A stretch of 64,000 nt of DNA from Azophilus sp965199705 (GTDB lineage: Bacteria > Pseudomonadota > Gammaproteobacteria > Pseudomonadales > Azotimanducaceae): the NCBI GenBank assembly GCA_965199705.1, contig OZ241359.1, forward strand, positions 124,001 through 188,000, written 5' to 3'. The number at the start of each line of letters is the position of its first letter. The first letter of the stretch is position 1. Positions 51,858 to 60,408 of this stretch are shown here, one piece after another. The notes below the pieces were generated by a model. It made no database searches, was not told where the DNA came from, and saw only the letters and a list, made by a program, of their open reading frames with translations. The position numbers and the translations under genes were made by a program.

Positions 51858-52985
51858 TCAGAAGTCCCGGCGCAGATAGGCGAGCGCCTTCCAGTGGGCA
51901 TAATCGGCCCGGAATGCCTTCTGCGAAGCCAGAATGCGCGCGAAGTCTTCGTCGCGGGCGGCTTCTTCGGCCAGCACCTCAGCGTTCACCCGCGCCAGTT
52001 CCCGCAAGATCGGTTCCGGCAGGCGGCGCGCGGAGACGCCAATCTCCGGGAAACCGGCGATGACCTCGCCCTGCAGCGCTTCCGCCCGCGCCAGATTGCG
52101 TTGTGCGCCGGCGGTGCAAACCAGCTCGAGCAACTTGCGATCGGCTTCGGTGAGCGACTCCCAGCCCTGCTGATTCACCACCAGATGCATGGCGGTCGAG
52201 GGTTGATGCCAGCCGGGGTAATAGTTGTAGGGCGCCACTCGATTGAAGCCCAGGGATTGGTCAACCACCGGCAGCGCGTACTCGGTGGCGTCAATGGCGC
52301 CCTTCTCCAGGGCCTGAAACAACTCGCCGCCCGGCAGCATGGTCACCGAGGCGCCGATGCGCTCCATGACTTTGCCGCCGATGCCGGCAAACCGGATCTT
52401 CAGACCCTCGACGTCCGCAAGGCTTGCAACCGGCTCCCGGAACCAGCCGGCCGTCTCCGGGCCGGTCATGCCACAGAAGAGTACGTGAAGGTTGCGCTTG
52501 GCATACAGGGCTTCGCCGAGTTCGCGCCCGCCCGCCTCGAACCACCAGGCAGCGTACTCCCAGGGTTCCATGCCAAACGGCACCGCGCCCAGCAACGGCG
52601 CAGCCGGCACCCGTCCCTGGTCGTAGCCGAGCCAGGTGTAGCCCGCTTCGATCTTGCCCGTGCGAACCGCCTCGGTGACGCCCAAGGCCGGCACCAGTTC
52701 GCCCGGTTCAAATAGCTGCAACCGCAAGGCGCCGCCTGATGCTGCCTGCGCTATCTCCTGCAGGTAAAGCGGATTGTCGCCGGTCACCGGCAAGGTGGTC
52801 TGGAAGCTGAGGGCGACGCGCCAATCGACCCTGATATCGGCCTCTGCGCTGGCCGCAGTCCGGGGCGCTGCGTCTGCGCGCTTGGCGCCGGGCGGGCGCA
52901 ACGCCAGAGAAAGCAGAAGACCGGTGAGCAATGCAGCCAGCACCGCCACGGCTGCTGCGCGATTACCGAGACGGCTTGCACTCAT
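51858..52985 (-). CDS. dctP: TRAP transporter substrate-binding protein (DctP/TakP-like)
   Basis: A 375-aa periplasmic binding protein. A signal or anchor helix occupies about residues 8-32. GVTEAVRTGKIEAGYTWLGYDQGRVPAAPLLGAVPFGMEPWEYAAWW and GLKIRFAGIGGKVMERIGA resemble TakP-type proteins that bind 2-oxo- or hydroxy-carboxylates. EYALPVVDQSLGFNRVAPYNYYPGW also fits. The anionic substrate is inferred from family. The ATG overlaps the MFS gene stop (ATGA). Confidence 0.9.
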   Translation of the reverse strand: MSASRLGNRAAAVAVLAALLTGLLLSLALRPPGAKRADAAPRTAASAEADIRVDWRVALSFQTTLPVTGDNPLYLQEIAQAASGGALRLQLFEPGELVPALGVTEAVRTGKIEAGYTWLGYDQGRVPAAPLLGAVPFGMEPWEYAAWWFEAGGRELGEALYAKRNLHVLFCGMTGPETAGWFREPVASLADVEGLKIRFAGIGGKVMERIGASVTMLPGGELFQALEKGAIDATEYALPVVDQSLGFNRVAPYNYYPGWHQPSTAMHLVVNQQGWESLTEADRKLLELVCTAGAQRNLARAEALQGEVIAGFPEIGVSARRLPEPILRELARVNAEVLAEEAARDEDFARILASQKAFRADYAHWKALAYLRRDF

Positions 52986-54382
52986 CGGTCGGCAGGCCCA
53001 TCAGCGGCGTAGCGGCCACCCGGCGCCGTGTCCCTGGCGACTTGAGCCAGCGCCTGACGCAGCGGTTTCAGGCTGAGCGCAAGACAAATTGCCGCGATCA
53101 CATAGTTCACGGCCGCCAGAATGGAGAGTGAGAGCCCGATTGCGTCCTCTCGCCCGAAGATATAGTCGTTCATGAAGCCAATGATTATCGGCGCCAGCAG
53201 GTAGGAAGGGAAGGAGGCGCAGATCAGATAGAACGCAATCAGCTGGCCGCGCATCCGATTGGGCGCAATCGCCTGCAGGGCGGCATTGCTGAGGCCAGGC
53301 GGGACCGCCATGGTGAAGGTGATGGGCAGCAGCAGCACAGCAGCAGCCAGGCCGCTCTCGAGCAGCGGCAGCAGCACGGCCACTGGCCCGAGAACGATCG
53401 TGCCCCAGAGCGTGACCCGCATCGGCGCATCGCCGCCGCCTCGGGCGATCAATCTGCCAGCGTAGAATCCTGCCCAGACACTGCCAAAGACGCCAACAAT
53501 CAGGGCGATGAACCCGTAGGTGAGGCCGATCTGCGTGCGCGTCCAGCCGTGCTGGCGCACAAAGAACTCGACGACCCAGGTGAGAAAGGCAAAACCCTGA
53601 ATCGACAGGCACAGGTAGGCCATGAAATGGAAGGTCAGATAGCGTCCGCGCGAGCGCACGAAGGCCCAGACCTCGCGCGCCGGGAAGCCGCCTGCATCGC
53701 GCAGGCCGGTGCCCAGGCGTTTCGGCTCGGCAATCGTGAACATGATCCCGGCCAGCAGAATCCCCGGTAGCCCAACCGTTACCAGCACCATCTGCCAGGA
53801 GTAGAGTTCGCCAAAGACCGGCAGCACGAAGTTGGGCTGCGCTTCCAGCCAGTCAACCAGCGGGCCGCCGAGTATGTTGGCAAGGCCAGTGCCGATAAAC
53901 GGCGCAGCCCCGACTATGCCAAAGGCCAGGGGCAGGCGCCTCTCGTCGAAGTAATCGGCCAGCAGCGAAGCCGAAGCCGGCCCCAATGTAGCCTCGCCGA
54001 TGCCCACACCCATGCGCGCCAGAAACAGGTTGCGAAAGTCGTCCGCCTTGCCCGCCAGAGTGGTCGCCAGGCTCCAGGCGAAGATACCGATGGCGATGAG
54101 ATTGCGGCGATTCCTGCGATCCGCCAGCCAGGCCATGGGCAGGCTCGCCAGTGTATAAACGAGAATGAAGGCCAGGCCGATAATCAGCGATATCTCGGTG
54201 TCCGTCAGCCCACCCAGATCCCGCTTGATGGGGCCGATCATCACATTGAGAATCTGCCGATCGATGAACGACAGCGTCGAGGCAAGGGTGAGCAGCACCA
54301 CCACGTACCAGAGGGTCGCCTCCGACCACTGCGGGCGTTGTGCAGATTCCGTTCCGGTTTGATCTCCTGCTGATTCAGTCAC
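52982..54382 (-). CDS. MFS transporter, spinster-like
   Basis: A 466-aa major-facilitator carrier with 12 helices. The first helix region STLSFIDRQILNVMIGPIKRDLGLTDTEISLI-type sequence, and SLPMAWLADRRNRRNLIAIGIFAWSLAT (loop 2-3 motif), are typical of the spinster-like MFS group common near sterol, terpene and aromatic degradation genes. GTG at 54382 is preferred for GGGAGGGG 10 nt upstream. It heads an operon with dctPQM and diverges from the TonB receptor. Confidence 0.85.
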   Translation of the reverse strand: MTESAGDQTGTESAQRPQWSEATLWYVVVLLTLASTLSFIDRQILNVMIGPIKRDLGGLTDTEISLIIGLAFILVYTLASLPMAWLADRRNRRNLIAIGIFAWSLATTLAGKADDFRNLFLARMGVGIGEATLGPASASLLADYFDERRLPLAFGIVGAAPFIGTGLANILGGPLVDWLEAQPNFVLPVFGELYSWQMVLVTVGLPGILLAGIMFTIAEPKRLGTGLRDAGGFPAREVWAFVRSRGRYLTFHFMAYLCLSIQGFAFLTWVVEFFVRQHGWTRTQIGLTYGFIALIVGVFGSVWAGFYAGRLIARGGGDAPMRVTLWGTIVLGPVAVLLPLLESGLAAAVLLLPITFTMAVPPGLSNAALQAIAPNRMRGQLIAFYLICASFPSYLLAPIIIGFMNDYIFGREDAIGLSLSILAAVNYVIAAICLALSLKPLRQALAQVARDTAPGGRYAADGPADR

Positions 54383-54590
54383 CTGAATTGCGCCCCTCCC
54401 GATGCCCGTTGGCCGCCTGTGCACCGCGACCAGCTTGCCCCGCGGATCAATTTGCCCGGCAGGGCGCAGAGTTGTGTGCGCTGAGCGCCTGCGGAGCCGG
54501 GGGTGGCCGGTTACCGCCCACAGGCACGCAGGGTAGCGGCTGGCGGCGGGTTTGAATAGCCGAACGAACGCAAGACGCTGGCAAATCTGC

Positions 54591-54596
54591 TATGCT
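54591..54596 (+). promoter_or_regulatory. Extended -10 motif before the TonB receptor gene
   Basis: TG-C-TATGCT, the same -10 hexamer as the btu promoter and the nadE upstream region (61616-61621). No good -35 is visible at 17 bp, as expected for an extended -10 promoter. The receptor ATG is 116 bp downstream. Confidence 0.3.
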
Positions 54597-54711
54597 GCCG
54601 GCTTGGCGTTCAGTCAGCGGCGGGGATCGTTTCCGTGCCCTGAGGCCCCATCCGGCAGGCCTTCTTTCCTGGCGCCGTCAGCAATTCAATCAACACTTGC
54701 AGGAGATACCC

Positions 54712-57162
54712 ATGTTTTTTGTTCGCACGGAAGGGGCTGTCCCGGGGGCAGTTGGATTCGGGGGCATGCTGGCGGGCCTGAGCGCCGCCACGAGCCTCTG
54801 CATGACGCTGTTGCTGACGTCGGTGGAAGCCGAGGCCGCGAGCGGGGCCGACACGGAAATCGAGGAAGTGGTGGTCATCGGCTCGCGCAATCCGGGGCGA
54901 TCTGCGGAGCAGTCCACCGCGCCCATCGACGTCATTTCCGGCGCCGACTTTGACCGGCTGGGCAATGCGCCCGACATCACCGACAACCTGCGCGCCGCGG
55001 TACCGTCGTTCAACGCTTCAATGGCGTCCGGCGACGGCGACACCTTCGTTCGGCCCACCTCCCTGCGTGGCCTGGCGCCGGACCAGACACTGGTCATGGT
55101 AAACGGCAAGCGGCGACACCGGGCGGCGCTGATCGCAGAGTTTGTCCCCTCGGCGGGCAAGGGTGCGCACGGCCCCAACATCGGGATGATTCCGGCAATC
55201 GCCCTGAAGCGGGTCGAGGTGCTGCGTGACGGCGCTTCTGCCCAGTATGGCTCCGACGCCATCGCCGGCGTGATCAATTTCGTGACCCGGGATGACCCGA
55301 GCGGTGGAGAAATCCAGCTTCAATACGGTCAATTCTACGAGGGCGAGCAATCCTGGAAGGTGGCTGGCAACCTGGGCCTGCCCCTGTCGGACAGCGGCTT
55401 CATCAATCTGAGCTTCGATTATGCGGACAACGAGGCCCTGTCGCGTGGGGTGCAACGCACCAACGCCGAAGCGCTGATCGCAATGGGTGTGCCCGGCGTG
55501 GGTTCCGACAGCCCGTTTGACGATGCGCCGCTGGTACAGACCTGGGGCCGGGCGGAAAGCGAGAACCCGCGTTTCTTCGTCAACGCCGGCGTGGAACTGT
55601 CGGATAGCGCCGAAGCCTACTTCCACGGCAACTACGCGGACACCTTTGGCCGCTACCGGTTCTTCTATCGGGACCCGAACCACATCACGCTGAGAACCCT
55701 GCGCGCAGATAACGGCTTCGATGGGCTGCCAGCCGGCTTCACGCCCTTTTTCGATGCGGACCAGATTGATCTGAGCGCGGCAGGCGGGGTGCGGGGCGCC
55801 TTTGGCGACGCCCTGATGTTCGATTTCAGCGTCGGCTACGGGCACAACAAGATCGACTTCTTCCTCAACAACACCATCAACCAGAGCCTGGGCCTCGGTT
55901 CGGACGGCAATCCCGCTCAGCGAGATTTTGACGTGGGCGACCTGGAGCAGGACGAATTGAATCTGAACGCCGACTTTTCCCGACAACTCACCAATTCGCT
56001 GCATCTCGCCTTTGGCGCGGAGTGGCGCGAAGAGACCTTCACCGTCGTTGCAGGCGAACCCGCCTCCTGGGAGGGCGCTGGCAGCAGCGGTTTCAAGGGC
56101 TTTGAACCGCAGAATGCAGGCGAGTTCTCGCGCGACAACTACGCCTTCTACGCCGAGATCGAACAGGCGCTGGGGGATCGGGCGCTGATGCAGTACGCTG
56201 CCCGCTATGAGGATTTCTCGGACTTCGGCGACACCATCAATGGCAAGGTGGCTGGCCGCTTTGATGTGTCTCCCACCTTCGCCCTGCGCGGCGCCCTGTC
56301 CACCGGCTTCCATGCGCCAACGCCCGGACAGGCGAACATTCAGAAGATCACCACCACCTTTGACAACGACACCGGCTTGCAGGTGGAATCCGGTACTGTG
56401 CCGCCGAGTCACCCGCTGGCGGTTGCGGCGGGCGGCGCGCCGCTGACGGAAGAGCAATCCGTGAACATCAGCTTCGGCTTCACGGGCGTTCTGGCGGATC
56501 GACTGTCAGTGACCGGCGATGCCTACTGGATCAATATCGACGACCGCATATTCAAGACGCAAAACCTGCCAGCCGTGGACCCTGTCACTGGCGTTGGCTC
56601 CAATGTGCAGTTCTTCACCAATGCGCTGGACCTGAAGGTGTCCGGTTTCGATCTGGTGGCCACAACAGACTTCGATCTTGACCCCTTCACTCTGACCTTG
56701 ACGGCCGCATACAACCACAACAAGGTGGAAGTGAAGGACCAGACCGAAATCAACGGTGTTCTGCCCGTATCCGCAGCCAACGTGGAAGACATCGAGAAGA
56801 GCTACCCGAACGATCGCTTTTCCTTCACCGCAAATGCATTCACAGCCGCTGGCTGGGACCTGCTTCTGCGCGCGAACTGGTACGGCAGCCACTACGATGA
56901 GCGCGGACGCATTGATGGCGTGGATGGTGGCGCGCCCACCAAGAAGCTGGGCGCTACCCTGTTCGTGGATGTGGAACTGGGCTACCAGGTCGGCGAGGAC
57001 ATCCGGATCGCAGCCGGCGCCTCCAACATCTTTGACGAGTATGTGGATCGCATCGAAGCGCCCTACGCCAACCGGCTGAGTGTCGGCCTGCCCTATGCGC
57101 GCCGGACGCCCGCAAACTTCGAGGGCGGCTCCTGGTATCTGAAGGCAGCCTATGTCTGGTAG
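54712..57162 (+). CDS. TonB-dependent receptor
   Basis: An 816-aa outer-membrane receptor. The signal region ends near EAEAASG, followed by the TonB-box-like EEVVVIGSRNPGR. The plug has LRGLAPDQTLVMVNGKRRHRAAL and VEVLRDGASAQYGSDAIAGVINFV. The barrel has the late segment LGYQVGEDIRIAAGASNIFDEYVDR and ends YLKAAYVW; a terminal Trp rather than Phe is slightly unusual. AGGAGA lies 6 nt before the ATG. The plug resembles catechol/small-organic receptors more than siderophore ones. Neighbours suggest uptake of an organic substrate, not iron. Confidence 0.93.
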   Translation: MFFVRTEGAVPGAVGFGGMLAGLSAATSLCMTLLLTSVEAEAASGADTEIEEVVVIGSRNPGRSAEQSTAPIDVISGADFDRLGNAPDITDNLRAAVPSFNASMASGDGDTFVRPTSLRGLAPDQTLVMVNGKRRHRAALIAEFVPSAGKGAHGPNIGMIPAIALKRVEVLRDGASAQYGSDAIAGVINFVTRDDPSGGEIQLQYGQFYEGEQSWKVAGNLGLPLSDSGFINLSFDYADNEALSRGVQRTNAEALIAMGVPGVGSDSPFDDAPLVQTWGRAESENPRFFVNAGVELSDSAEAYFHGNYADTFGRYRFFYRDPNHITLRTLRADNGFDGLPAGFTPFFDADQIDLSAAGGVRGAFGDALMFDFSVGYGHNKIDFFLNNTINQSLGLGSDGNPAQRDFDVGDLEQDELNLNADFSRQLTNSLHLAFGAEWREETFTVVAGEPASWEGAGSSGFKGFEPQNAGEFSRDNYAFYAEIEQALGDRALMQYAARYEDFSDFGDTINGKVAGRFDVSPTFALRGALSTGFHAPTPGQANIQKITTTFDNDTGLQVESGTVPPSHPLAVAAGGAPLTEEQSVNISFGFTGVLADRLSVTGDAYWINIDDRIFKTQNLPAVDPVTGVGSNVQFFTNALDLKVSGFDLVATTDFDLDPFTLTLTAAYNHNKVEVKDQTEINGVLPVSAANVEDIEKSYPNDRFSFTANAFTAAGWDLLLRANWYGSHYDERGRIDGVDGGAPTKKLGATLFVDVELGYQVGEDIRIAAGASNIFDEYVDRIEAPYANRLSVGLPYARRTPANFEGGSWYLKAAYVW

Positions 57163-57212
57163 GCTCGGCGGAAAGGACAATCGTGCGAACGGCAGCTTGA
57201 GGTAACGCGGAC

Positions 57213-57899
57213 ATGACAAGCGTGTTGATAACCGGCGCCAGCCGGGGGGTCGGGGCGGAGTTGACTCGCCAGTATGCAGCCGAGGGCGCTCGGGTATTTG
57301 CCTGCGTCCGGGACAGGTCCGCCGCACCTGGCCTGGCGGGCGTCGAGGGCGATGTGCAGTTGCTGCAGATGGATACGGGCGACCCCGAGTCCATTGCTGG
57401 CGCTCTGGCCGAGGTGGGAGACCAGCCGCTCGACGTCGTGATCAACAACGCTGGCGCTGTCGGCGGCAATCCAGCCAGGCAGACGATTGATGATGTCGAT
57501 CTGGCGGAATGGCATCGAACGCTGGACGTCAACACCATCGGGCCGCTGTTGGTCGCCAGAGGCCTGAAGTCCAATCTGGCGGCGTCCGGGGACGGTCGTC
57601 TGATGAACGTAACCAGCCAGTTGGCGGCTTCCACCTGGCCTTTGGGCGGGATGCTGGTTTATTCCTCCACCAAGGCAGCGTTGAGCAAGGTAGCGCAGAT
57701 TCTGGCCCTGGACTGGAAGGACGAACCAATTACCGTCGCCCTGATGCATCCCGGCTGGGTGCGCACCGACATGGGCGGCCCGAACGCCGAGATTTCAGCA
57801 GAGGAAAGCGCCAGCGGCATCCGTGCCGTGATTGCCGGCCTGACCAAGGCGGATTCCGGCAAGTTCTTCAAATGGAACGGGGACATTCATCCCTGGTAA
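57213..57899 (+). CDS. SDR-family oxidoreductase 1 (CsgA-like)
   Basis: A 228-aa short-chain dehydrogenase. The cofactor motif TGASRGVGAELTRQYA, NNAG in VVINNAGAVGGNP and the active-site YSSTKAALSKVA (YxxxK) are present, with MHPGWVRTDMGGPNA. It resembles CsgA/carbonyl-reductase type SDRs. It follows the TonB receptor after 50 bp, with GAGG upstream of the ATG, and precedes two more SDR genes. Confidence 0.9.
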   Translation: MTSVLITGASRGVGAELTRQYAAEGARVFACVRDRSAAPGLAGVEGDVQLLQMDTGDPESIAGALAEVGDQPLDVVINNAGAVGGNPARQTIDDVDLAEWHRTLDVNTIGPLLVARGLKSNLAASGDGRLMNVTSQLAASTWPLGGMLVYSSTKAALSKVAQILALDWKDEPITVALMHPGWVRTDMGGPNAEISAEESASGIRAVIAGLTKADSGKFFKWNGDIHPW

Positions 57900-57948
57900 C
57901 CGCACGGGAATCGGTCGCGCCAGGCCGACGGGAAACGGGAGGTGGAAC

Positions 57949-58809
57949 ATGGCGCTTCTGGACGGACACACAGCCCTGGTGACCGGCGCAGCCGTTGGCC
58001 TTGGCAATGCCTTCGCCAGGGCACTCGCAGCAGAGGGCGCGCAGTTGGCGGTCTGTGATGTGCGCCCGGAGATCACGAGCTTCCCGGAAACAGCCGGGTT
58101 TGATGCGCTGGCCATCGAAGCGGATGTATCCGATGCTGCCTCCGTGAAGCGATTCGTGGACGCCGCGGCAGCGCGATTTGGCGGCATCGACATCCTGGTC
58201 AGCAATGCCGGCGTCTGGAGCGCCTCGGAAGCGACAGATTCCATCGACAAGACGCTGGCCGACGCCGAAAGTCTCATCGGCACGAATCTGCGCGGCGTGT
58301 ATCTCTGCGGGCGGGCCGTCATCCCGCACATGATCCGGCGCGGCGCCGGGCACATCGTCAACATCAGCACGGATCATCTGCACACCTGCGGCTCGCCCTA
58401 TGAAGAATCGCACGACGAGGCCCCGGATTGCCCGTTCATCGACATAGCGCCGAGGCCGACCGGGGGCGGGCCGGCCATGGATCTCTATGACGCCGCCAAG
58501 TGGGGCATCAACGGGCTGACCTTCGCCTGGCATCAGGCGCTGGCCGCGCACCGGATTCGGGTCAATTCGCTGTGCATGGGCGCCACGGATTCGCACATGT
58601 TGCGCGGCTTCCACAACTTCGATCCACCCGCTGAGGAAGTGGCGCAGTGGATGAAGGCCGAGGACATTGCAGAGGTCATGATCGAGTTGATCTGCGAAGG
58701 GCCTGAAGGCCGCAGCGGTGAGAACATCGGCTTCGCCATGGGACACAAGGTGGCTCTGCCGCCGCCACGACCGCCGCTCTACTTCAAGCCTGCCGAGGCG
58801 CCCGCCTGA
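57949..58809 (+). CDS. SDR-family oxidoreductase 2
   Basis: A 286-aa classical SDR. TGAAVGLGNAFARALA and VSNAG-type NAG motif, then YDAAKWGINGLTFAW (YxxxK), are clear. An insertion of about 25 residues between the beta5 Ser/Thr (NISTDHLH) and the catalytic Tyr makes it longer than its neighbour. GGGAGGTGG precedes the ATG. Its stop overlaps the next ATG by one base (TGATG). Confidence 0.9.
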   Translation: MALLDGHTALVTGAAVGLGNAFARALAAEGAQLAVCDVRPEITSFPETAGFDALAIEADVSDAASVKRFVDAAAARFGGIDILVSNAGVWSASEATDSIDKTLADAESLIGTNLRGVYLCGRAVIPHMIRRGAGHIVNISTDHLHTCGSPYEESHDEAPDCPFIDIAPRPTGGGPAMDLYDAAKWGINGLTFAWHQALAAHRIRVNSLCMGATDSHMLRGFHNFDPPAEEVAQWMKAEDIAEVMIELICEGPEGRSGENIGFAMGHKVALPPPRPPLYFKPAEAPA

Positions 58810-59597
58810 TGGCCGCCCTCGACGGGCGCTCGGCCATCGTCACCGGCGGCGCCACGGGCCTCGGCCGCGCTTTCGTGGAAGCGCTTGCCGGCGCCGGCGC
58901 GGCGGTGACCTTCTGCGACATCGCACCTGAGACCGAAGCTGTGGCCGAGGCGCTTGCGCAAGCTGGCCGGATTCAGGGGCTGCGCGCCGATGTAGCACAA
59001 CTCGCCGAGTTGCGGCGCCTGGTCGATACCGCGCAATCAGCCTTTGGCGGCGTGGACCTCTTGGTCAACAACGCCGGACGCTGGCGGCAAACGCTGGTGA
59101 CAGACGCCTGGGACAAGGCCCTGGAGGATTGGGACTTCATCATGGAGACCAATCTCATGGCGCCATTGCTGCTGTCTCGCCTTTGCGTGCCGCTGATGAT
59201 CGAGCGGGGTGGCGGGGACATAGTGCACATCAGCACCTACTATGTGTTACCTGCCAGGAGCGCCGGAACCAATCCGCCCGACACCGATCTCTACAACGCT
59301 TCCAAGTGGGCGCTGAACGGCTTTACCCAAGCCTGGGCGAGATCGCTGGAGGAAGAAGGCATTCGAGTCAATGCCCTGTGCATGGGCGCGACGGACACCG
59401 CCATGTTGCGCGGCCTGTGGACGGCGGGCGAGCCGCCAGCCGAGCAGGTGGCGACCTGGATGCAACCAGAACAGATTGCCAACCTGCTGCTGGAGCTGCT
59501 CGCCGATGGCCGCAGTGGCGAGAACATCGGCGCCTGGGTGGGTGAACCTGTTCAGCTTGGCCCGCGCAAACCCGAGCATCGCACGGTCACCGGCTGA
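58809..59597 (+). CDS. SDR-family oxidoreductase 3
   Basis: A 262-aa SDR clearly related to the preceding one: TGGATGLGRAFVEALAG, VNNAGRW, HISTYYVLPAR, YNASKWALNGFTQAW, and the shared RVNALCMGATDTAMLRGL segment and GRSGENIG end. The pair probably arose by tandem duplication and diverged around the substrate pocket. It is translationally coupled to SDR 2. Cofactor specificity not determined. Confidence 0.9.
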   Translation: MAALDGRSAIVTGGATGLGRAFVEALAGAGAAVTFCDIAPETEAVAEALAQAGRIQGLRADVAQLAELRRLVDTAQSAFGGVDLLVNNAGRWRQTLVTDAWDKALEDWDFIMETNLMAPLLLSRLCVPLMIERGGGDIVHISTYYVLPARSAGTNPPDTDLYNASKWALNGFTQAWARSLEEEGIRVNALCMGATDTAMLRGLWTAGEPPAEQVATWMQPEQIANLLLELLADGRSGENIGAWVGEPVQLGPRKPEHRTVTG

Positions 59598-59648
59598 CGC
59601 CGCAAGCCTTGCGACGCGGTCATCGCGGCCCGAGGCGCAGCATCCGGG

Positions 59649-59762
59649 TTAGTCGGCAGCGCTGTCTTCAGCTTTGTCGCTGGCGCGGAACAGGATTTCG
59701 CCACGCCGCGACACCAAGAGCTTCCGGAAGGTTACCGGATCGAAGTAGGCCTCCACGAACAT
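59649..59762 (-). CDS. Small protein of unknown function downstream of msrQ, 37 aa
   Basis: A 37-aa frame opening MFVEAYFDPVTFRKLLVSRR and ending acidic (KAEDSAAD). GGAG lies about 10 nt before the ATG, and the gene starts 7 bp after the msrQ stop. No homologue recognised. Placement and ribosome-binding site suggest a real small gene cotranscribed with msrQ, but a random frame cannot be excluded. Confidence 0.4.
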   Translation of the reverse strand: MFVEAYFDPVTFRKLLVSRRGEILFRASDKAEDSAAD

Positions 59763-59769
59763 GGCCGTA

Positions 59770-60378
59770 CTACTCCGCGGTTGCCCCGGAGGCGGCCAGG
59801 CCGCGACGGCGGAGCGCACGCCGAAGACGATAGATCTCCAGGATCGCCAACGGCAGAAAGTGCGCGAGCGCCGGCCCGAGGTTGTTGTGCACGAATATCC
59901 AGTGAACCAGGACAAGCGCAGCGACAACATAAACGGTTTTGTGCAAGGCCGCCCAACGCCGGCCCAGACGGCGGGTGGCCAGATCGTTGCTGGTGGCCGC
60001 CAGCGGCAGGAAGATGAACAAGGCGGCCCAGCCCGTCCAGATACCAAGCGCCAGGAACTCGGCGAGCATGTTGTGCATGGTTTGCATGTCGATGACGTAG
60101 AACGCCGCGTGCAAGACCGCATAGGCAAAGGCGCCCACGCCCAGAGACCGCCGATGCCTGGCAAACCAGGCCAGCCAGCGAACGCGGGGGAACAGCATTC
60201 GCAGAGGGGTCAGCATCAAGGCGACGATCATCAGGCGCGCAGCGAACTCCCCGGACGGGTGCAGCAGCGCCTCCGGCTGCGCCTGGCCGCTGGTCAGGCC
60301 CACGGCCATTGCCGCCGCCGGCAGGGACAACAAGGCCCAGAGGATTGCCTTTCCCACGGCGTGTCGTCTCGTGTTCAT
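59770..60378 (-). CDS. msrQ: Heme-binding membrane subunit MsrQ (YedZ)
   Basis: A 202-aa ferric-reductase-like membrane protein, with about six helices, that passes quinol electrons to the periplasmic methionine sulfoxide reductase MsrP. The heme histidines are in VLHAAFYVI, LHKTVYVVA and LVHWIFVHNN, and the helix-2 region TPLRMLFPRVRWLAWFARHRR is typical. The molybdoenzyme gene msrP, normally directly upstream, is absent here; an amidohydrolase gene is in its place. Confidence 0.9.
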   Translation of the reverse strand: MNTRRHAVGKAILWALLSLPAAAMAVGLTSGQAQPEALLHPSGEFAARLMIVALMLTPLRMLFPRVRWLAWFARHRRSLGVGAFAYAVLHAAFYVIDMQTMHNMLAEFLALGIWTGWAALFIFLPLAATSNDLATRRLGRRWAALHKTVYVVAALVLVHWIFVHNNLGPALAHFLPLAILEIYRLRRALRRRGLAASGATAE

Positions 60379-60408
60379 GCCATCCTTGTCGGCTGCCTGC
60401 GGGCGGCC

